Positions 53,396 to 62,820 of a stretch of DNA of 64,000 nt are shown here, in pieces; the stretch's first letter is position 1; every line of letters starts with the position of its first letter. Both the position numbers and the translations under genes were made by a program. Under the pieces are notes generated by a model. The model searched no databases. It was not told where the DNA came from and saw only the letters and a list, made by a program, of their open reading frames with translations. The stretch is from Akkermansiaceae bacterium UBA7331 (GTDB lineage Bacteria; Verrucomicrobiota; Verrucomicrobiia; Verrucomicrobiales; Akkermansiaceae), in NCBI GenBank assembly GCA_002471255.1, contig DKPP01000002.1, positions 275,623-339,622 of the forward strand. Direction: 5' to 3'.

Positions 53396-53725
53396 TTATT
53401 TTTTAGCCTTGGGCTTGCGAGGTTTGGGGAGTGGTGTGTTTGATTCTAGTAGGGGAATTACCTTGCTTAATAGAGCTGCATCTTCAACATCCAGCACGTA
53501 ATGAGGCTTTGCACCATTGTAGGGGGTGTCTATATCCGCTTCGCTCAGTAGGGATTCTATACACGGTAACATTTTAACAAAGACTCGATTATCGCAAACG
53601 AGAATAATTGGTTTGTCATTGGCGTAAACACAATATTCGCCAAACATTTTTTTATAACGAAATACAAATGGTAACCTGTCTAACTGGTCCATGACGAACT
53701 CGATATAATCAATAGTGCTTCCCAT
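53396..53725 (-). CDS. TfoX N-terminal domain protein
   Basis: 109 residues. YIEFVMDQLDRLPFVFRYKKMFGEYCVYANDKPIILVCDNRVFVKM matches the TfoX_N fold, first described as the N-terminal half of the competence regulator TfoX/Sxy; the C-terminal half is absent and a Lys/Pro-rich tail follows. Stand-alone proteins of this type are common and of unknown function. Confidence 0.85.
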   Translation of the reverse strand: MGSTIDYIEFVMDQLDRLPFVFRYKKMFGEYCVYANDKPIILVCDNRVFVKMLPCIESLLSEADIDTPYNGAKPHYVLDVEDAALLSKVIPLLESNTPLPKPRKPKAKK

Positions 53726-53752
53726 AATTTTATTTTAGTATTGAGATGTTTG

Positions 53753-53788
53753 TATCAAAACACCGCTTCAAATGGCGGTGTTTTGATA
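53753..53788 (-). terminator. Hairpin after the GH36-like gene
   Basis: Perfect 14-bp arms 53753-53766 and 53775-53788 with an 8-nt loop; four T residues inside the arm on the exit side. Separates this gene from the TfoX-N gene. Confidence 0.8.
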
Positions 53789-53801
53789 ATAGAAATATTA
53801 T

Positions 53802-56324
53802 TTATTTGACTGTTCCTCCTTCATAGACGAACACTTCAAATGGTTTTAGTGTGAAAGTGATAGGTTTATCGATATCAATCGACTTACCGGAAAATCCTTC
53901 TAGTTCGCGTTGATCTTTGTAGGAATCCTTAAATGTAATCGAGCCTTTAATTTGTGCAGGAATATCAAGGATTTCTCGGAGGGTGGAGTTTAAGGATTTT
54001 TCTTGAGCGGATGAATTACGCAAGGCAAGAGTGGCTTTATCCTTATTCCAAGCTGCCCATCCGTAAACGCTACCTTCTTTTGTTTCTTTATTCCAAGGAT
54101 TACCGCCTACCCAGTGAATGTCATCAAGCACGTCTTTGTTTCGCTCGATCCACTTAATTCCCTGAGCTAGCTCATCCCATAACTTACCGTTTTCGGCATT
54201 CATGAGGTCTCGGTCAACATAGAGTTCTTGTAACGAGGTGCCGCATGCAAATGCGCAACGTAATTCTTTTTTAACGTTTTCCGGATCCTTTGACATGCAG
54301 TTGGGTTCGCCGAACTTGGTCACCATGAGACCGTGTGTCATTAATGAGTTGATCGGCATGAGAGGAGAGCCTTCCGTGAATACTTCATGAACGAGTCTGT
54401 CACGGTATGTGATCCATTGATCGCGTTTATCTCCTTCACCAATGGCTCCCCAGTCATTTTCTTGTCTCCATACGGAATCTGCAAATTTGAACCAGAATGG
54501 AGATGCCCAAGTTCCTACCGTACAGTTGATAAATAAATCACCTCGCTTATCACGTAAACGATCGACTACTTTTAAAATACCCTCGGCGTCTTCTTCGTTA
54601 GCAGGTCCTTTGGCGTGAAAATGAGTGCTAATACCGTCAAATTTGAAATAACGCATATCATAATCATCAATCATTTGAGAACAACGACCTACGAATGCAT
54701 CGAAATATTCCTTGTTGGATAATTGGAAGTTTCCGATCTGATTGTCAGGATGCTTTTGATTCCAATTATTCAAACGTTGTGCTTTTGATGAGCCATAGCC
54801 ACCCACCGGTCCCAACCATGCACCTGTACCGGCTCCTTGTTTGCGGGCAAGGGAATCAATATTTTTGAACCCTTGTGGGAACATTTTGTGAAAATCCCAT
54901 AAACTGTTGAACTCATCCCAACCATCGTCCCAAACAAATGCGTCGATTTTCGTGCCGCGTTTTTTAAAAAGCTCGTCATTCCAATCTTTTACTACGTCTA
55001 AGCATTGTTGCTCGGTCATGCGTTTTTCAGGATTGGTATCATTATTGCGATTAATATTTAGCTCATACCAAGAGTTATAATGAATAAATGGTCGATAAGG
55101 CATAGCCCTTTCACGCTCTATATAAGCGAGGAAGGAGCGACGTTCCTGCCCCGGAGCAAACAAGCCCAAGACGGAAGAAACTTTCCATGTTTCACCCGGT
55201 TTTAAGGTGGTTTTACGACTCCATGTACCTTGTACCAATTCTTCTTGATTTCCTTCTTTAACAATTTTATCGCTAGTTTTAACCGGAATACTAAAAGTGA
55301 TAGCTCCTTTACTTGCTACGGGTTCGGTCTTAGTCTCTACCCAATATCGTAAAGTATAATTGCCTTTTTTCGGTACTTTAACGGTATAGGAGTTGTCTTT
55401 GTTGTTGTCGCCTGTTGATCCCGCATGAAAATCTTCGGATATGACTTTTCCTTTATTATCTAATAGCTGTACACCTACGATGTTGAGTTTGTTGTGTCCG
55501 CCATCACCACCCTGATATTGGAAGCTAACTTGGCAATTGCCTGTTTCTTCAATATTTACAGGACCCTGTGCAATCATTAATTGATCGCCATAGCTAGCGC
55601 TAAGATTCTGTGGGATGTCTTGTGCCAGCATCCATGAATCTTTTATCCATGAGTTTGCCGACCAATCCGTTAAAGCTTGGTTTGCTATCGTATTTAACCC
55701 CATAGGAGTTTCTAAGCCGGCAAAAGCAATTTTATTGGCAATGACGGAACCTCTGGTATTACCGATCACTTTAGGCTCTCCATTCTTCCCCGTGTAAAAT
55801 AGGTAATTCATTGCCGTGATGTTATCCATAGCAAGAGGTTTCGTGCTACGAATGGCTAATTCTTGACGTAGGTAGTGTGAGTCATTTCTCAAAATGGCAC
55901 GCCAATCGATGATTAATTCACCATTTAAGGCTTTAAACTGGCAGCTAATGATTTTACCGTCGGATCGTTCGGCTAAATTAAATGCTTTCGGCTTACCCTT
56001 TATATCGGTAATTTTAAGATTGCCGGCTTTAATCGAGGAAGATGATATTTTCTGTCCGTCCGCTAGTTGGAGTATGAACAAATTTTCAGATGGTGCTGCG
56101 ATCTTGTTTTTTAGTGAGTTTAAGCCACAAAATTCAAGATGTCCTTTACTGTTGATTTGGAAAGCGGCGCTAAGTAAATCGTTTTTTAAAATAAAGCGTC
56201 CTTCTTTCTTCATATCGCTACTTTTAGCTTCACCCGGAGCATGTCCGGGGAATATGACTTTAGCTAATGTAGTAGAAGAAATGCCTAGGGTAGCAATGAG
56301 TACTAGTAGTTGCTTGCAAAACAT
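53802..56324 (-). CDS. Secreted clan GH-D-like glycosidase (GH36-related)
   Basis: 840 residues, signal peptide MFCKQLLVLIATLGISSTTLA. An N-terminal beta-supersandwich-like region (to about 260) is interrupted or followed by a carbohydrate-binding-like module (about 265-350: VSFQYQGGDGGHNKLNIVGV). The barrel shows PYRPFIHYNSWYELN, DAFVWDDGWDEFNSLWDF and MRYFKFDGISTHFH, whose Lys-Phe-Asp fits the GH27/GH36 nucleophile, then SVWRQENDWG. Such proteins are often misnamed enterotoxins. Likely releases alpha-galactose or alpha-GalNAc from host glycans; specificity not assignable. Confidence 0.75.
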   Translation of the reverse strand: MFCKQLLVLIATLGISSTTLAKVIFPGHAPGEAKSSDMKKEGRFILKNDLLSAAFQINSKGHLEFCGLNSLKNKIAAPSENLFILQLADGQKISSSSIKAGNLKITDIKGKPKAFNLAERSDGKIISCQFKALNGELIIDWRAILRNDSHYLRQELAIRSTKPLAMDNITAMNYLFYTGKNGEPKVIGNTRGSVIANKIAFAGLETPMGLNTIANQALTDWSANSWIKDSWMLAQDIPQNLSASYGDQLMIAQGPVNIEETGNCQVSFQYQGGDGGHNKLNIVGVQLLDNKGKVISEDFHAGSTGDNNKDNSYTVKVPKKGNYTLRYWVETKTEPVASKGAITFSIPVKTSDKIVKEGNQEELVQGTWSRKTTLKPGETWKVSSVLGLFAPGQERRSFLAYIERERAMPYRPFIHYNSWYELNINRNNDTNPEKRMTEQQCLDVVKDWNDELFKKRGTKIDAFVWDDGWDEFNSLWDFHKMFPQGFKNIDSLARKQGAGTGAWLGPVGGYGSSKAQRLNNWNQKHPDNQIGNFQLSNKEYFDAFVGRCSQMIDDYDMRYFKFDGISTHFHAKGPANEEDAEGILKVVDRLRDKRGDLFINCTVGTWASPFWFKFADSVWRQENDWGAIGEGDKRDQWITYRDRLVHEVFTEGSPLMPINSLMTHGLMVTKFGEPNCMSKDPENVKKELRCAFACGTSLQELYVDRDLMNAENGKLWDELAQGIKWIERNKDVLDDIHWVGGNPWNKETKEGSVYGWAAWNKDKATLALRNSSAQEKSLNSTLREILDIPAQIKGSITFKDSYKDQRELEGFSGKSIDIDKPITFTLKPFEVFVYEGGTVK

Positions 56325-56389
56325 AAAGTTAATTATCTCCTATTTCTTTATAAAGAAAATAGAAAAAGAAGGCATAAGGAGATTTGCAT

Positions 56390-56420
56390 AAACAAAAAAA
56401 CCATCCTTAATCGGATGGTT
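56390..56420 (-). terminator. Rho-independent terminator of the tRNA-Gln pair
   Basis: Arms 56399-56406 and 56413-56420 with a 6-nt loop; followed on the minus strand by TTTTTTTGTTT. It lies directly downstream of the tRNA pair. Confidence 0.9.
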
Positions 56421-56427
56421 TATTTTT

Positions 56428-56502
56428 TGGTAGCCCCACCAGGACTCGAACCTAGAAATACTGAACCAAAATCAGGTGTGTTACCAATTACACTATGGGG
56501 CT
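56428..56502 (-). tRNA. tRNA-Gln (anticodon UUG), copy 1
   Basis: Acceptor AGCCCCA pairs with TGGGGCT, discriminator A and encoded CCA. The anticodon loop TTTTGGT gives UUG; the T arm contains GGTTCGAGTCC. 75 nt including CCA. Confidence 0.95.
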
Positions 56503-56543
56503 ACTTATTGCTTAAATGTTACTCTAAGACTTTTTTGTTTGTT

Positions 56544-56618
56544 TGGTAGCCCCACCAGGACTCGAACCTAGAAATACTGAACCAAAATCAGGTGTGTTAC
56601 CAATTACACTATGGGGCT
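56544..56618 (-). tRNA. tRNA-Gln (anticodon UUG), copy 2
   Basis: Same sequence as the copy at 56428-56502 over its full length, including the CCA end, with 41 nt between the two genes. Both probably come from one transcript ended by the terminator at 56390. Confidence 0.95.
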
Positions 56619-56705
56619 ACTTGTGCTTCGAACGTTTTTTCGTTCGGTGCGGGGGGATTAAATCATGACTTCTTTATTTTTGCAAGGTAAAAATATCCGT
56701 TTTTA

Positions 56706-59700
56706 TCACTTTTTTACATTTTTATCCCACTTCAGTGATTTTCTGGTTTGATAATCAGCTTGTTGATCTTTACCAATCTCACCAACGGAAAAATATGATG
56801 ATTGCGGATGTGAGAATACAAGCGCACACACTGATGAAGCCGGTTTCATCATCCATGATTCCGTCAAGGTCATGCCGGTATATGCCGTGGTTTCCAAAAG
56901 TTCGAAAACAGTTTGTTTTTCTTGGTGATCGGGTTGGCTTGGGTATCCACAAGCGGGGCGTACGCCTTGTTCGTTAGGGATATCCCATATTTGTCTCAAT
57001 TTTTCGTGTGCGACTTCGGCAAAGGCTTCGACCAGTCTATCAGCCAAGCTGGCAACGAGAAGAGCACGGTAAGAGTCATTGCGACCTTCCAATTCTTTTG
57101 CCCAAGCCTCGGCTCCTTGTATGCTGACTGTCACAGCCCCTACATAATCGGCAGATCCCTCAGGTGCGATGAAATCGGAAAGAGATAATCGGGCTTTTTC
57201 CTCTTTGTCTTCTTGTTGGCGTTGGGTTAATAATACGGCTTTGCTAGTTTGGCGTTTTTCATCATCCCATACGATAATATCATCTTCCTTTTTATTAGCA
57301 GGGAAGATGCCGATGACACCCCTGGCTTGGTATCGAGAATGTCTAAGGGCTTCGTCTAATATCTCTAAAGAGTCTTTGTAGAGTGATTCCGCAGCCTCAG
57401 CTTTATGCTCGTCTTTCGTAGTAAAGGTTTTTTTGCTATTGCTCCAAACACCATGTAAATCCCAAGCATGGAAAAACGGTGTCCAGTTAATGCGTGAGAT
57501 CAATTCTTCAATCGATATGTAAAATCTCGGTTCACCATCTGAGCAACAACAGCACGTAGCGCCATTGGTACTACCTACGGCGATAGCCCCCAATCGTTTC
57601 GGTACGGGAGCTTGGTAAGGTGGCTCAGCCTGTTTCCAATGAAGTTGACGAGCTTCAGCAAGACTAAGAAGTTTTTTATCAGGCTTTTTGTTGTAATTAT
57701 CACGTAATTCCTCTTGTTGGATTTTGTGGTTGGCCACGAAATCTTCCTTGTGCTGGCTAATGAGCTTATTTGCCACAGGTACGACTTGAGATGCATCTTC
57801 GGTATGGATAACCGGCCCTGCGTAGTGTGGCGCGATTTTAAGAGCTGTATGTAAAGCCGAGGTGGTAGCACCACCCACCATAAGAGGGATGGTAAATCCA
57901 CGACGTTGCATTTCTGCTGCGACATGGGTCATTTCATCTAAGGATGGGGTGATAAGACCTGAAAGGGCGACTATATCGGCTTGATGTTCAATAGCGGCAT
58001 CTAAAATGGTTTCGGCAGGAGTCATGACGCCCAAATCGATCACTTTAAATCCATTACAACCCAACACCACGCCTACGATATTTTTGCCGATATCGTGTAC
58101 ATCGCCTTTAACCGTAGCCAATACTGCCGTACCGGCTGCCGAAGCTGATTGTTTGCTAGCCTCGATATACGGAGTCAGCCACGCTACAGCCTGTTTCATC
58201 ACGCGAGCACTTTTCACTACTTGCGGTAAAAACATTTTGCCTTCCCCGAACAACTTGCCTACCACTTTCATGCCATCCATGAGGGGGCCTTCGATCACTT
58301 CTAATGGAGATGCCGCTTCATTAAATGCTTCTTCGGTATCGGAAACGATGAATTCGGTAATGCCTTTAACCAAAGCATGCTCCAATCTCTTGCCTACCGG
58401 TTGATTGCGCCATTCCAAAACCGGCTTATTATCTTCCGCCGATTGTCCTTTGATGGTTTGCAATAGCTTTTCAGCATATTCGGTTAAGCGTTCAGTTGCC
58501 TCATCGTTCTTGTTAAATAAAACGTCTTCAATGAGAGTGAGTCGATCCGGAGCAATGTTATCATAGATTTCCAACATTCCGGCATTCACAATGCACATAT
58601 CCAAACCTTCCTTTGTGGCATGGTAGAGGAAAGCGGAGTGCATGGCTTCACGCACAGGATTATTGCCTCTGAAAGCAAAAGATACATTTGATATACCGCC
58701 TGAAATGTGTACGTGTGGCAAGTTTTGGCGAATCCAACCGGTGGCCTTGAAAAAGTCTAGTGCATAATTGGCATGTTCGGCAATTCCGGTGCCTACGGTA
58801 AGGACGTTCGGATCAAAAATGATGTCTTCGGCAGGGAAGCCTACCTTATTAACTAAAATATCATAAGCTCGCTTGGCGATACGTACTCGGTCTTCGAAAT
58901 TGGCTGCCTGACCTTTTTCATCAAAGCCCATGACGACTACCGCCGCACCATATCGTTTGACGAGTTTGGCTTTTTTAATGAATTCCTCTTCACCTTCTTT
59001 AAGGGAAATGGAGTTCACGATGCCTTTACCTTGCATGCATTGTAATCCAGCCTCGAGTACTTCCCATTTGGATGAATCAACCATGAAAGGCACTTTGGCA
59101 ATGTCAGGTTCGGAAGATACCAAATTGAGGAATTGAACCATTGTCGGCACACCTTCGATCAGACCGTCATCGAAACAAAAGTCTAGAACAATCGCTCCGT
59201 TATCCACCTGTTGTCTGGCGATTTGTACAGCTTCTTCAAAATTGCCTTCGCGGATCAATCTTGCAAACTTAGGAGAACCCGCTACGTTGCATCGTTCACC
59301 GATGAATAGGGTGTTTTTATCGGCAGTGTGATTGTAAGCTTCATAGCCGGATAAACGAAGAATATGCGTCTGTTCCTGCTGTACCTTACGAGGTGCAAAG
59401 TTTTTGATAGCATCTGCTACAGCCCCGATATGTTCGGGAGTAGTGCCACAGCAACCGCCCACAATGTTTAGAAGTCCCAATTCGGCATATTGCTTCATGA
59501 GCTTTGCCATATCCTCGGGGCTTTGATCATAGCCTGTAGGGCTAAGTGGGTTTGGCAAACCTGCGTTTGGGTAGATCGATACGTAGCAATCTGCTAAGCG
59601 ACCTAATTCTTCGGCAAATGGTAACATTAAGTCCGCACCAAGCGCACAGTTGATGCCTACGGCAAATGGCTTAGTATGGCGAATTGAGTTCCAAAAGGCT

Positions 59701-60473
59701 TCAATTGTTTGGCCGGAAAGGGTGCGTCCTGCTCGGTCTGTGATGGTCACCGAGATCATTACGGGAACTTTCGATTCCGGATGATTTTCGAAATATTCAT
59801 CAATGGCAAAAAGAGCCGCTTTGGCATTAAGCGTGTCAAAAATGGTCTCTACCAAGAGTAAATCCGCACCGGCTTCCAATAGAGCTTTGACTTGGTGATG
59901 GTAAGCTCTTTTTAATTGTGAAAAGTTTACCGCACGGAAGCCCGGATCGTTTACATCGGGAGATAGCGAGCAAGTCACGGGCATTGGGCCGATAGAGCCG
60001 GCTACAAAACGTGGTTTGCCGTCCTGTGATTCAGCTTCATCACAAGCTTGGCGTGCTATTTTTACCGCCTCACGATTCATTTCGGCAATGAGTTTGTTGA
60101 GTTCATCACTTTCAACAACTTCTTCAAAGAAATCTTGGTTTTTTCGGGTGCCTTGAGGAGCATGTTTCCAAAAATAATCGTGCTGTCCGATACTTGTTGA
60201 ACCGAAAGTACAAGTAGAGACAATATCAGCCTGACCAATAGATAAAAAGCGACGGTGGATATCTAATATCTTATCAGGTTGAGTGATGACCAAAATGTCA
60301 TTATTGTTTTTTAAATCATTAGGAAACTGAGTCGTATCTGCAAAACGTTCGGCGCGATAATCGCTCTCTTCAAGCTTAAACTTTTGAAGATTCGTGCCCA
60401 TAGCACCATCTAAAATAACGATGCGCGAGGAAAGTTGGGATTCTAAATAACAAGGTTTTTGATCTTGGGCCAT
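56706..60473 (-). CDS. metH: Cobalamin-dependent methionine synthase
   Basis: The ATG at 60473 gives 1255 residues; the frame extends 13 codons further to 60512. Domains in order: homocysteine-binding (DGAMGTNLQ at the start; zinc Cys in GINCALG and GGCCGTTPEH, about 341), pterin-binding (FIGERCNVAGSPKFARLI onward), cobalamin cap and binding domain (DVHDIGKNIVGVVLGCNGFK, His about 790) and the SAM-dependent reactivation domain (from about 985, with RACGYPSQPDH). All four modules are present. A run of four Cys lies in the linker near residue 970. No cobalamin riboswitch is seen in the short upstream gap. Confidence 0.96.
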   Translation of the reverse strand: MAQDQKPCYLESQLSSRIVILDGAMGTNLQKFKLEESDYRAERFADTTQFPNDLKNNNDILVITQPDKILDIHRRFLSIGQADIVSTCTFGSTSIGQHDYFWKHAPQGTRKNQDFFEEVVESDELNKLIAEMNREAVKIARQACDEAESQDGKPRFVAGSIGPMPVTCSLSPDVNDPGFRAVNFSQLKRAYHHQVKALLEAGADLLLVETIFDTLNAKAALFAIDEYFENHPESKVPVMISVTITDRAGRTLSGQTIEAFWNSIRHTKPFAVGINCALGADLMLPFAEELGRLADCYVSIYPNAGLPNPLSPTGYDQSPEDMAKLMKQYAELGLLNIVGGCCGTTPEHIGAVADAIKNFAPRKVQQEQTHILRLSGYEAYNHTADKNTLFIGERCNVAGSPKFARLIREGNFEEAVQIARQQVDNGAIVLDFCFDDGLIEGVPTMVQFLNLVSSEPDIAKVPFMVDSSKWEVLEAGLQCMQGKGIVNSISLKEGEEEFIKKAKLVKRYGAAVVVMGFDEKGQAANFEDRVRIAKRAYDILVNKVGFPAEDIIFDPNVLTVGTGIAEHANYALDFFKATGWIRQNLPHVHISGGISNVSFAFRGNNPVREAMHSAFLYHATKEGLDMCIVNAGMLEIYDNIAPDRLTLIEDVLFNKNDEATERLTEYAEKLLQTIKGQSAEDNKPVLEWRNQPVGKRLEHALVKGITEFIVSDTEEAFNEAASPLEVIEGPLMDGMKVVGKLFGEGKMFLPQVVKSARVMKQAVAWLTPYIEASKQSASAAGTAVLATVKGDVHDIGKNIVGVVLGCNGFKVIDLGVMTPAETILDAAIEHQADIVALSGLITPSLDEMTHVAAEMQRRGFTIPLMVGGATTSALHTALKIAPHYAGPVIHTEDASQVVPVANKLISQHKEDFVANHKIQQEELRDNYNKKPDKKLLSLAEARQLHWKQAEPPYQAPVPKRLGAIAVGSTNGATCCCCSDGEPRFYISIEELISRINWTPFFHAWDLHGVWSNSKKTFTTKDEHKAEAAESLYKDSLEILDEALRHSRYQARGVIGIFPANKKEDDIIVWDDEKRQTSKAVLLTQRQQEDKEEKARLSLSDFIAPEGSADYVGAVTVSIQGAEAWAKELEGRNDSYRALLVASLADRLVEAFAEVAHEKLRQIWDIPNEQGVRPACGYPSQPDHQEKQTVFELLETTAYTGMTLTESWMMKPASSVCALVFSHPQSSYFSVGEIGKDQQADYQTRKSLKWDKNVKK

Positions 60474-60593
60474 CACGCGGCAGAATCTACCGCCCAGAGC
60501 ATTAAGAAACAAGCCTAAATGGCGTCAAAATACAAGGATTTGGTGCCAATTAAAGACATGATGGAGAGAAAAGGTAATAAAGCCGATAAAATT

Positions 60594-61247
60594 CTATTTT
60601 TCGGCACTTGCGGGGGCAGGCGTAGCTAATGCTTTGAGGATGCCCTCCTTATTCTTTTCAAGAATTTCAGGGAGATGAAAAACGTTTTCAGGAATGATAG
60701 TCGGTTTTTCAATATCAGGTCCCGTCCATGCTAAAGCGATATGATTTGGGCTACCGCTTTCTTTATGTAATATAATGAGAAGGTAAGCTTTGCCTGCTTC
60801 TAAGTGAATAGGCTCAGATATTTGAGACGCTTGGCTAAACCATCCTTTATGGTATGTGAAACCACGAACAAAAGCGATGCAGCTCATATCCTTGTCAGAA
60901 CTATTTTTACTGAGCCATAATTCAGAAGCATCATCCGATGCTAAATGGAATCGATAGTCACCTGTTTTTTCAGGGACTATTAATGTAGTAAAACGTTGAC
61001 CAAATACTTTGGGTACAAATAAATTGGTAAAATCGATTTTCGAGACGATTTTGGCGTGTTGTGGACTTTTTTGATATTCTTCGTGACGAGTAAGATCGGC
61101 TACATCATTGCCGGCGATATTGAACCAAACTTCTTGTAAAACCCCTTGTTTTTGATCAAGAGGAGACTGTGTCGGTGATGGTTCTTCAGCCCAAGAACAG
61201 AAGATCATCGACACAAATGCCAAAATTACTGTAGAAAGTTTACTCAT
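60594..61247 (-). CDS. Secreted PA14-domain protein
   Basis: 217 residues, signal peptide MSKLSTVILAFVSMIFCSWAEE. A PA14-like beta-barrel occupies most of the rest: GVLQEVWFNIAGNDVADLTR, KTGDYRFHLASDDASELWLS and EAGKAYLLIILHKESGSPNHIALAWTGP. PA14 domains bind sugars in many enzymes and adhesins. Here the domain stands alone. Confidence 0.8.
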   Translation of the reverse strand: MSKLSTVILAFVSMIFCSWAEEPSPTQSPLDQKQGVLQEVWFNIAGNDVADLTRHEEYQKSPQHAKIVSKIDFTNLFVPKVFGQRFTTLIVPEKTGDYRFHLASDDASELWLSKNSSDKDMSCIAFVRGFTYHKGWFSQASQISEPIHLEAGKAYLLIILHKESGSPNHIALAWTGPDIEKPTIIPENVFHLPEILEKNKEGILKALATPAPASAEK

Positions 61248-61289
61248 CGTTGTTAATACTTACGTATAAAACTCGCCATTTTTTCACAA

Positions 61290-61565
61290 CTAATTGTCTT
61301 TTTTTTCAGAATTGTCATAAGGCTCGTTTTTCTCGCTATCTTCAGCCAGTTTTGCCTTTTTTTCATGACGATTCTGATTCCAAACCATCCATACCAATAA
61401 AAAAGCTAAAACGCCATAACCTGCAATTTTTCTTACGGTAAAATAGGAAGTTTCTTCTTTTTCTTCCGTCTTGGCAGGTTCTGACTTTGTCTCAGCCAAA
61501 CCTTGAGTTGGTGTCATGGCAAAAAAGCAACAGGTCAAAATGTATATAGGACGTAGGAATGACAT
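61290..61565 (-). CDS. Small single-pass membrane protein
   Basis: The ATG at 61565 gives 91 residues: signal-like MSFLRPIYILTCCFFAMTPTQGLA, a short Lys/Glu stretch, one membrane helix (IAGYGVLAFLLVWMVW) and a charged tail. The frame runs back to 61628 but that overlaps the upstream gene. Third gene in the dedA run. No function known. Confidence 0.6.
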   Translation of the reverse strand: MSFLRPIYILTCCFFAMTPTQGLAETKSEPAKTEEKEETSYFTVRKIAGYGVLAFLLVWMVWNQNRHEKKAKLAEDSEKNEPYDNSEKKDN

Positions 61566-61570
61566 AAAGT

Positions 61571-62050
61571 TTACTGTGGTATGTAAGTGGCTAATAATTT
61601 TGCACAATAGGCAACGCAACGTTCGCAAGGGCGATTTGCATAATACGCTTCGGTACGTTCTCCTGGTAGAGCTGATTCGTTGTTTCGGCTCTCTTCGTTT
61701 AAGTCTAAGAGGTCTCTACAATAAATGGATCCAAACTCTGATTTAAATTGCTCGGCAACATCCCTTGTAAGCTGAAATATCTTTTCCTTTTCGGTTCTAT
61801 CGGGTGTGGTGTTTCCATGATGGCAGCCAATAGCCATACTTAAACCACTCAATGCACCACAAATTTCGCGCATTCTACCAAATCCTGCTCCAAAAGGTGC
61901 GGAGATGAGTAGTGCTTGCTCCTCTGAAAGTCCGCAATGATGAGCGCCTGCTGCAAATACGGATTGAGCACAATTATAACCTTGGTGAAAGTAATCCAAT
62001 GCTTGCACTTCAAGTAAATGCGAAACATTTGTTTCAGAATTATTCATCAT
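61571..62050 (-). CDS. C_GCAxxG_C_C family redox-type protein
   Basis: 159 residues with the family Cys pattern: GYNCAQSVFAAG, FGRMREICGALSGLSMAIGC and RPCERCVAYCAKLL. Members are thought to bind metal or heme-like cofactors and occur in anaerobes; function is not established. Overlaps the end of the dedA gene by 11 nt, so translation is probably coupled. Confidence 0.88.
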   Translation of the reverse strand: MMNNSETNVSHLLEVQALDYFHQGYNCAQSVFAAGAHHCGLSEEQALLISAPFGAGFGRMREICGALSGLSMAIGCHHGNTTPDRTEKEKIFQLTRDVAEQFKSEFGSIYCRDLLDLNEESRNNESALPGERTEAYYANRPCERCVAYCAKLLATYIPQ

Positions 62051-62705
62051 CCGTAGTGGTGGCTGGGGCTTCCTTTGGAGATTTTTTATCCGTCAATTTC
62101 AGCATTAAAATATAAAGGACAGCCAAAATACCAACGGCAACAATTAGAGGGAGACTCTCTCCTTTAACTGTTTCAATGAGCTTTTCAGGGCTATCCAAAA
62201 GATCAGGATGTTGTTGGCCCACACGATGCCCGTACCATGCTAATACCCAGCACCAGATAAATGCGCCGATTGTGGTGATAATGGAAAAAATGGTGAAGTT
62301 CATTTTCACAATGCCGGCAGGAATGGAAATTAAATGTCGGATCACGGGAAGTAATCGAGCAAAAAAGACGCCTGACACTTCATATCGTTGCAGGAAGACT
62401 TCGGCCTTTTCCACTTTTTTAGGGGGCATGAAGAAATATTTACCCCATTTCATAACCATGGGGCGTCCAACGGCTCGTGCAACTAAATAGGTGATCGCTG
62501 AGCCTAACCATGAACCAAAAGTGCCTGATATGACCACGCCCCAAAAACTCATTTGCCCCTGAGCTGCTAAAATAGCGGCAGGTGGAATGACGACTTCACT
62601 AGGTACGGGGAAAATGGAACTTTCCATTGCCATCAGGATAATGACTCCTAGGTATTCCCATTCTTTTACCCAGGACATCCATGTTACTATTAAGTCGTGG
62701 AGCAT
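62040..62705 (-). CDS. DedA family membrane protein
   Basis: 221 residues. The signature MAMESSIFPVPSEVVIPPAAIL followed by GSWLGSAITYLVARAVGRP, FLQRYEVSGVFFARLLPVIRHLISIPAGIVKM identifies the DedA/SNARE-associated family, with the reentrant loop and conserved acidic and Arg residues. Members act as phospholipid (undecaprenyl-phosphate or other) translocases. Divergent from lpxB. Confidence 0.93.
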   Translation of the reverse strand: MLHDLIVTWMSWVKEWEYLGVIILMAMESSIFPVPSEVVIPPAAILAAQGQMSFWGVVISGTFGSWLGSAITYLVARAVGRPMVMKWGKYFFMPPKKVEKAEVFLQRYEVSGVFFARLLPVIRHLISIPAGIVKMNFTIFSIITTIGAFIWCWVLAWYGHRVGQQHPDLLDSPEKLIETVKGESLPLIVAVGILAVLYILMLKLTDKKSPKEAPATTTDDE

Positions 62706-62751
62706 AACGCAGTTTATATGGCATGAATTTTATTTGATGGAAAGTCTTTTA

Positions 62752-62780
62752 TTGCGATTGCGTCATAGAATTTGTATCTT
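62752..62780 (+). promoter_or_regulatory. Putative lpxB promoter
   Basis: TTGCGA near 62754, 17-nt spacer, TATCTT near 62777, upstream of the ATG at 62821. A GAGGAG sequence in the leader is too far from the start to be a normal ribosome binding site. Confidence 0.3.
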
Positions 62781-62820
62781 ATGTGAGGAGAAAATTAGAT
62801 AGGAAATCAATCATCACCTT

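Noticed and set aside
56706..60594. Expected cobalamin riboswitch upstream of metH
   Set aside because: The gap between metH and the next gene is too short and shows no B12-box-like sequence.
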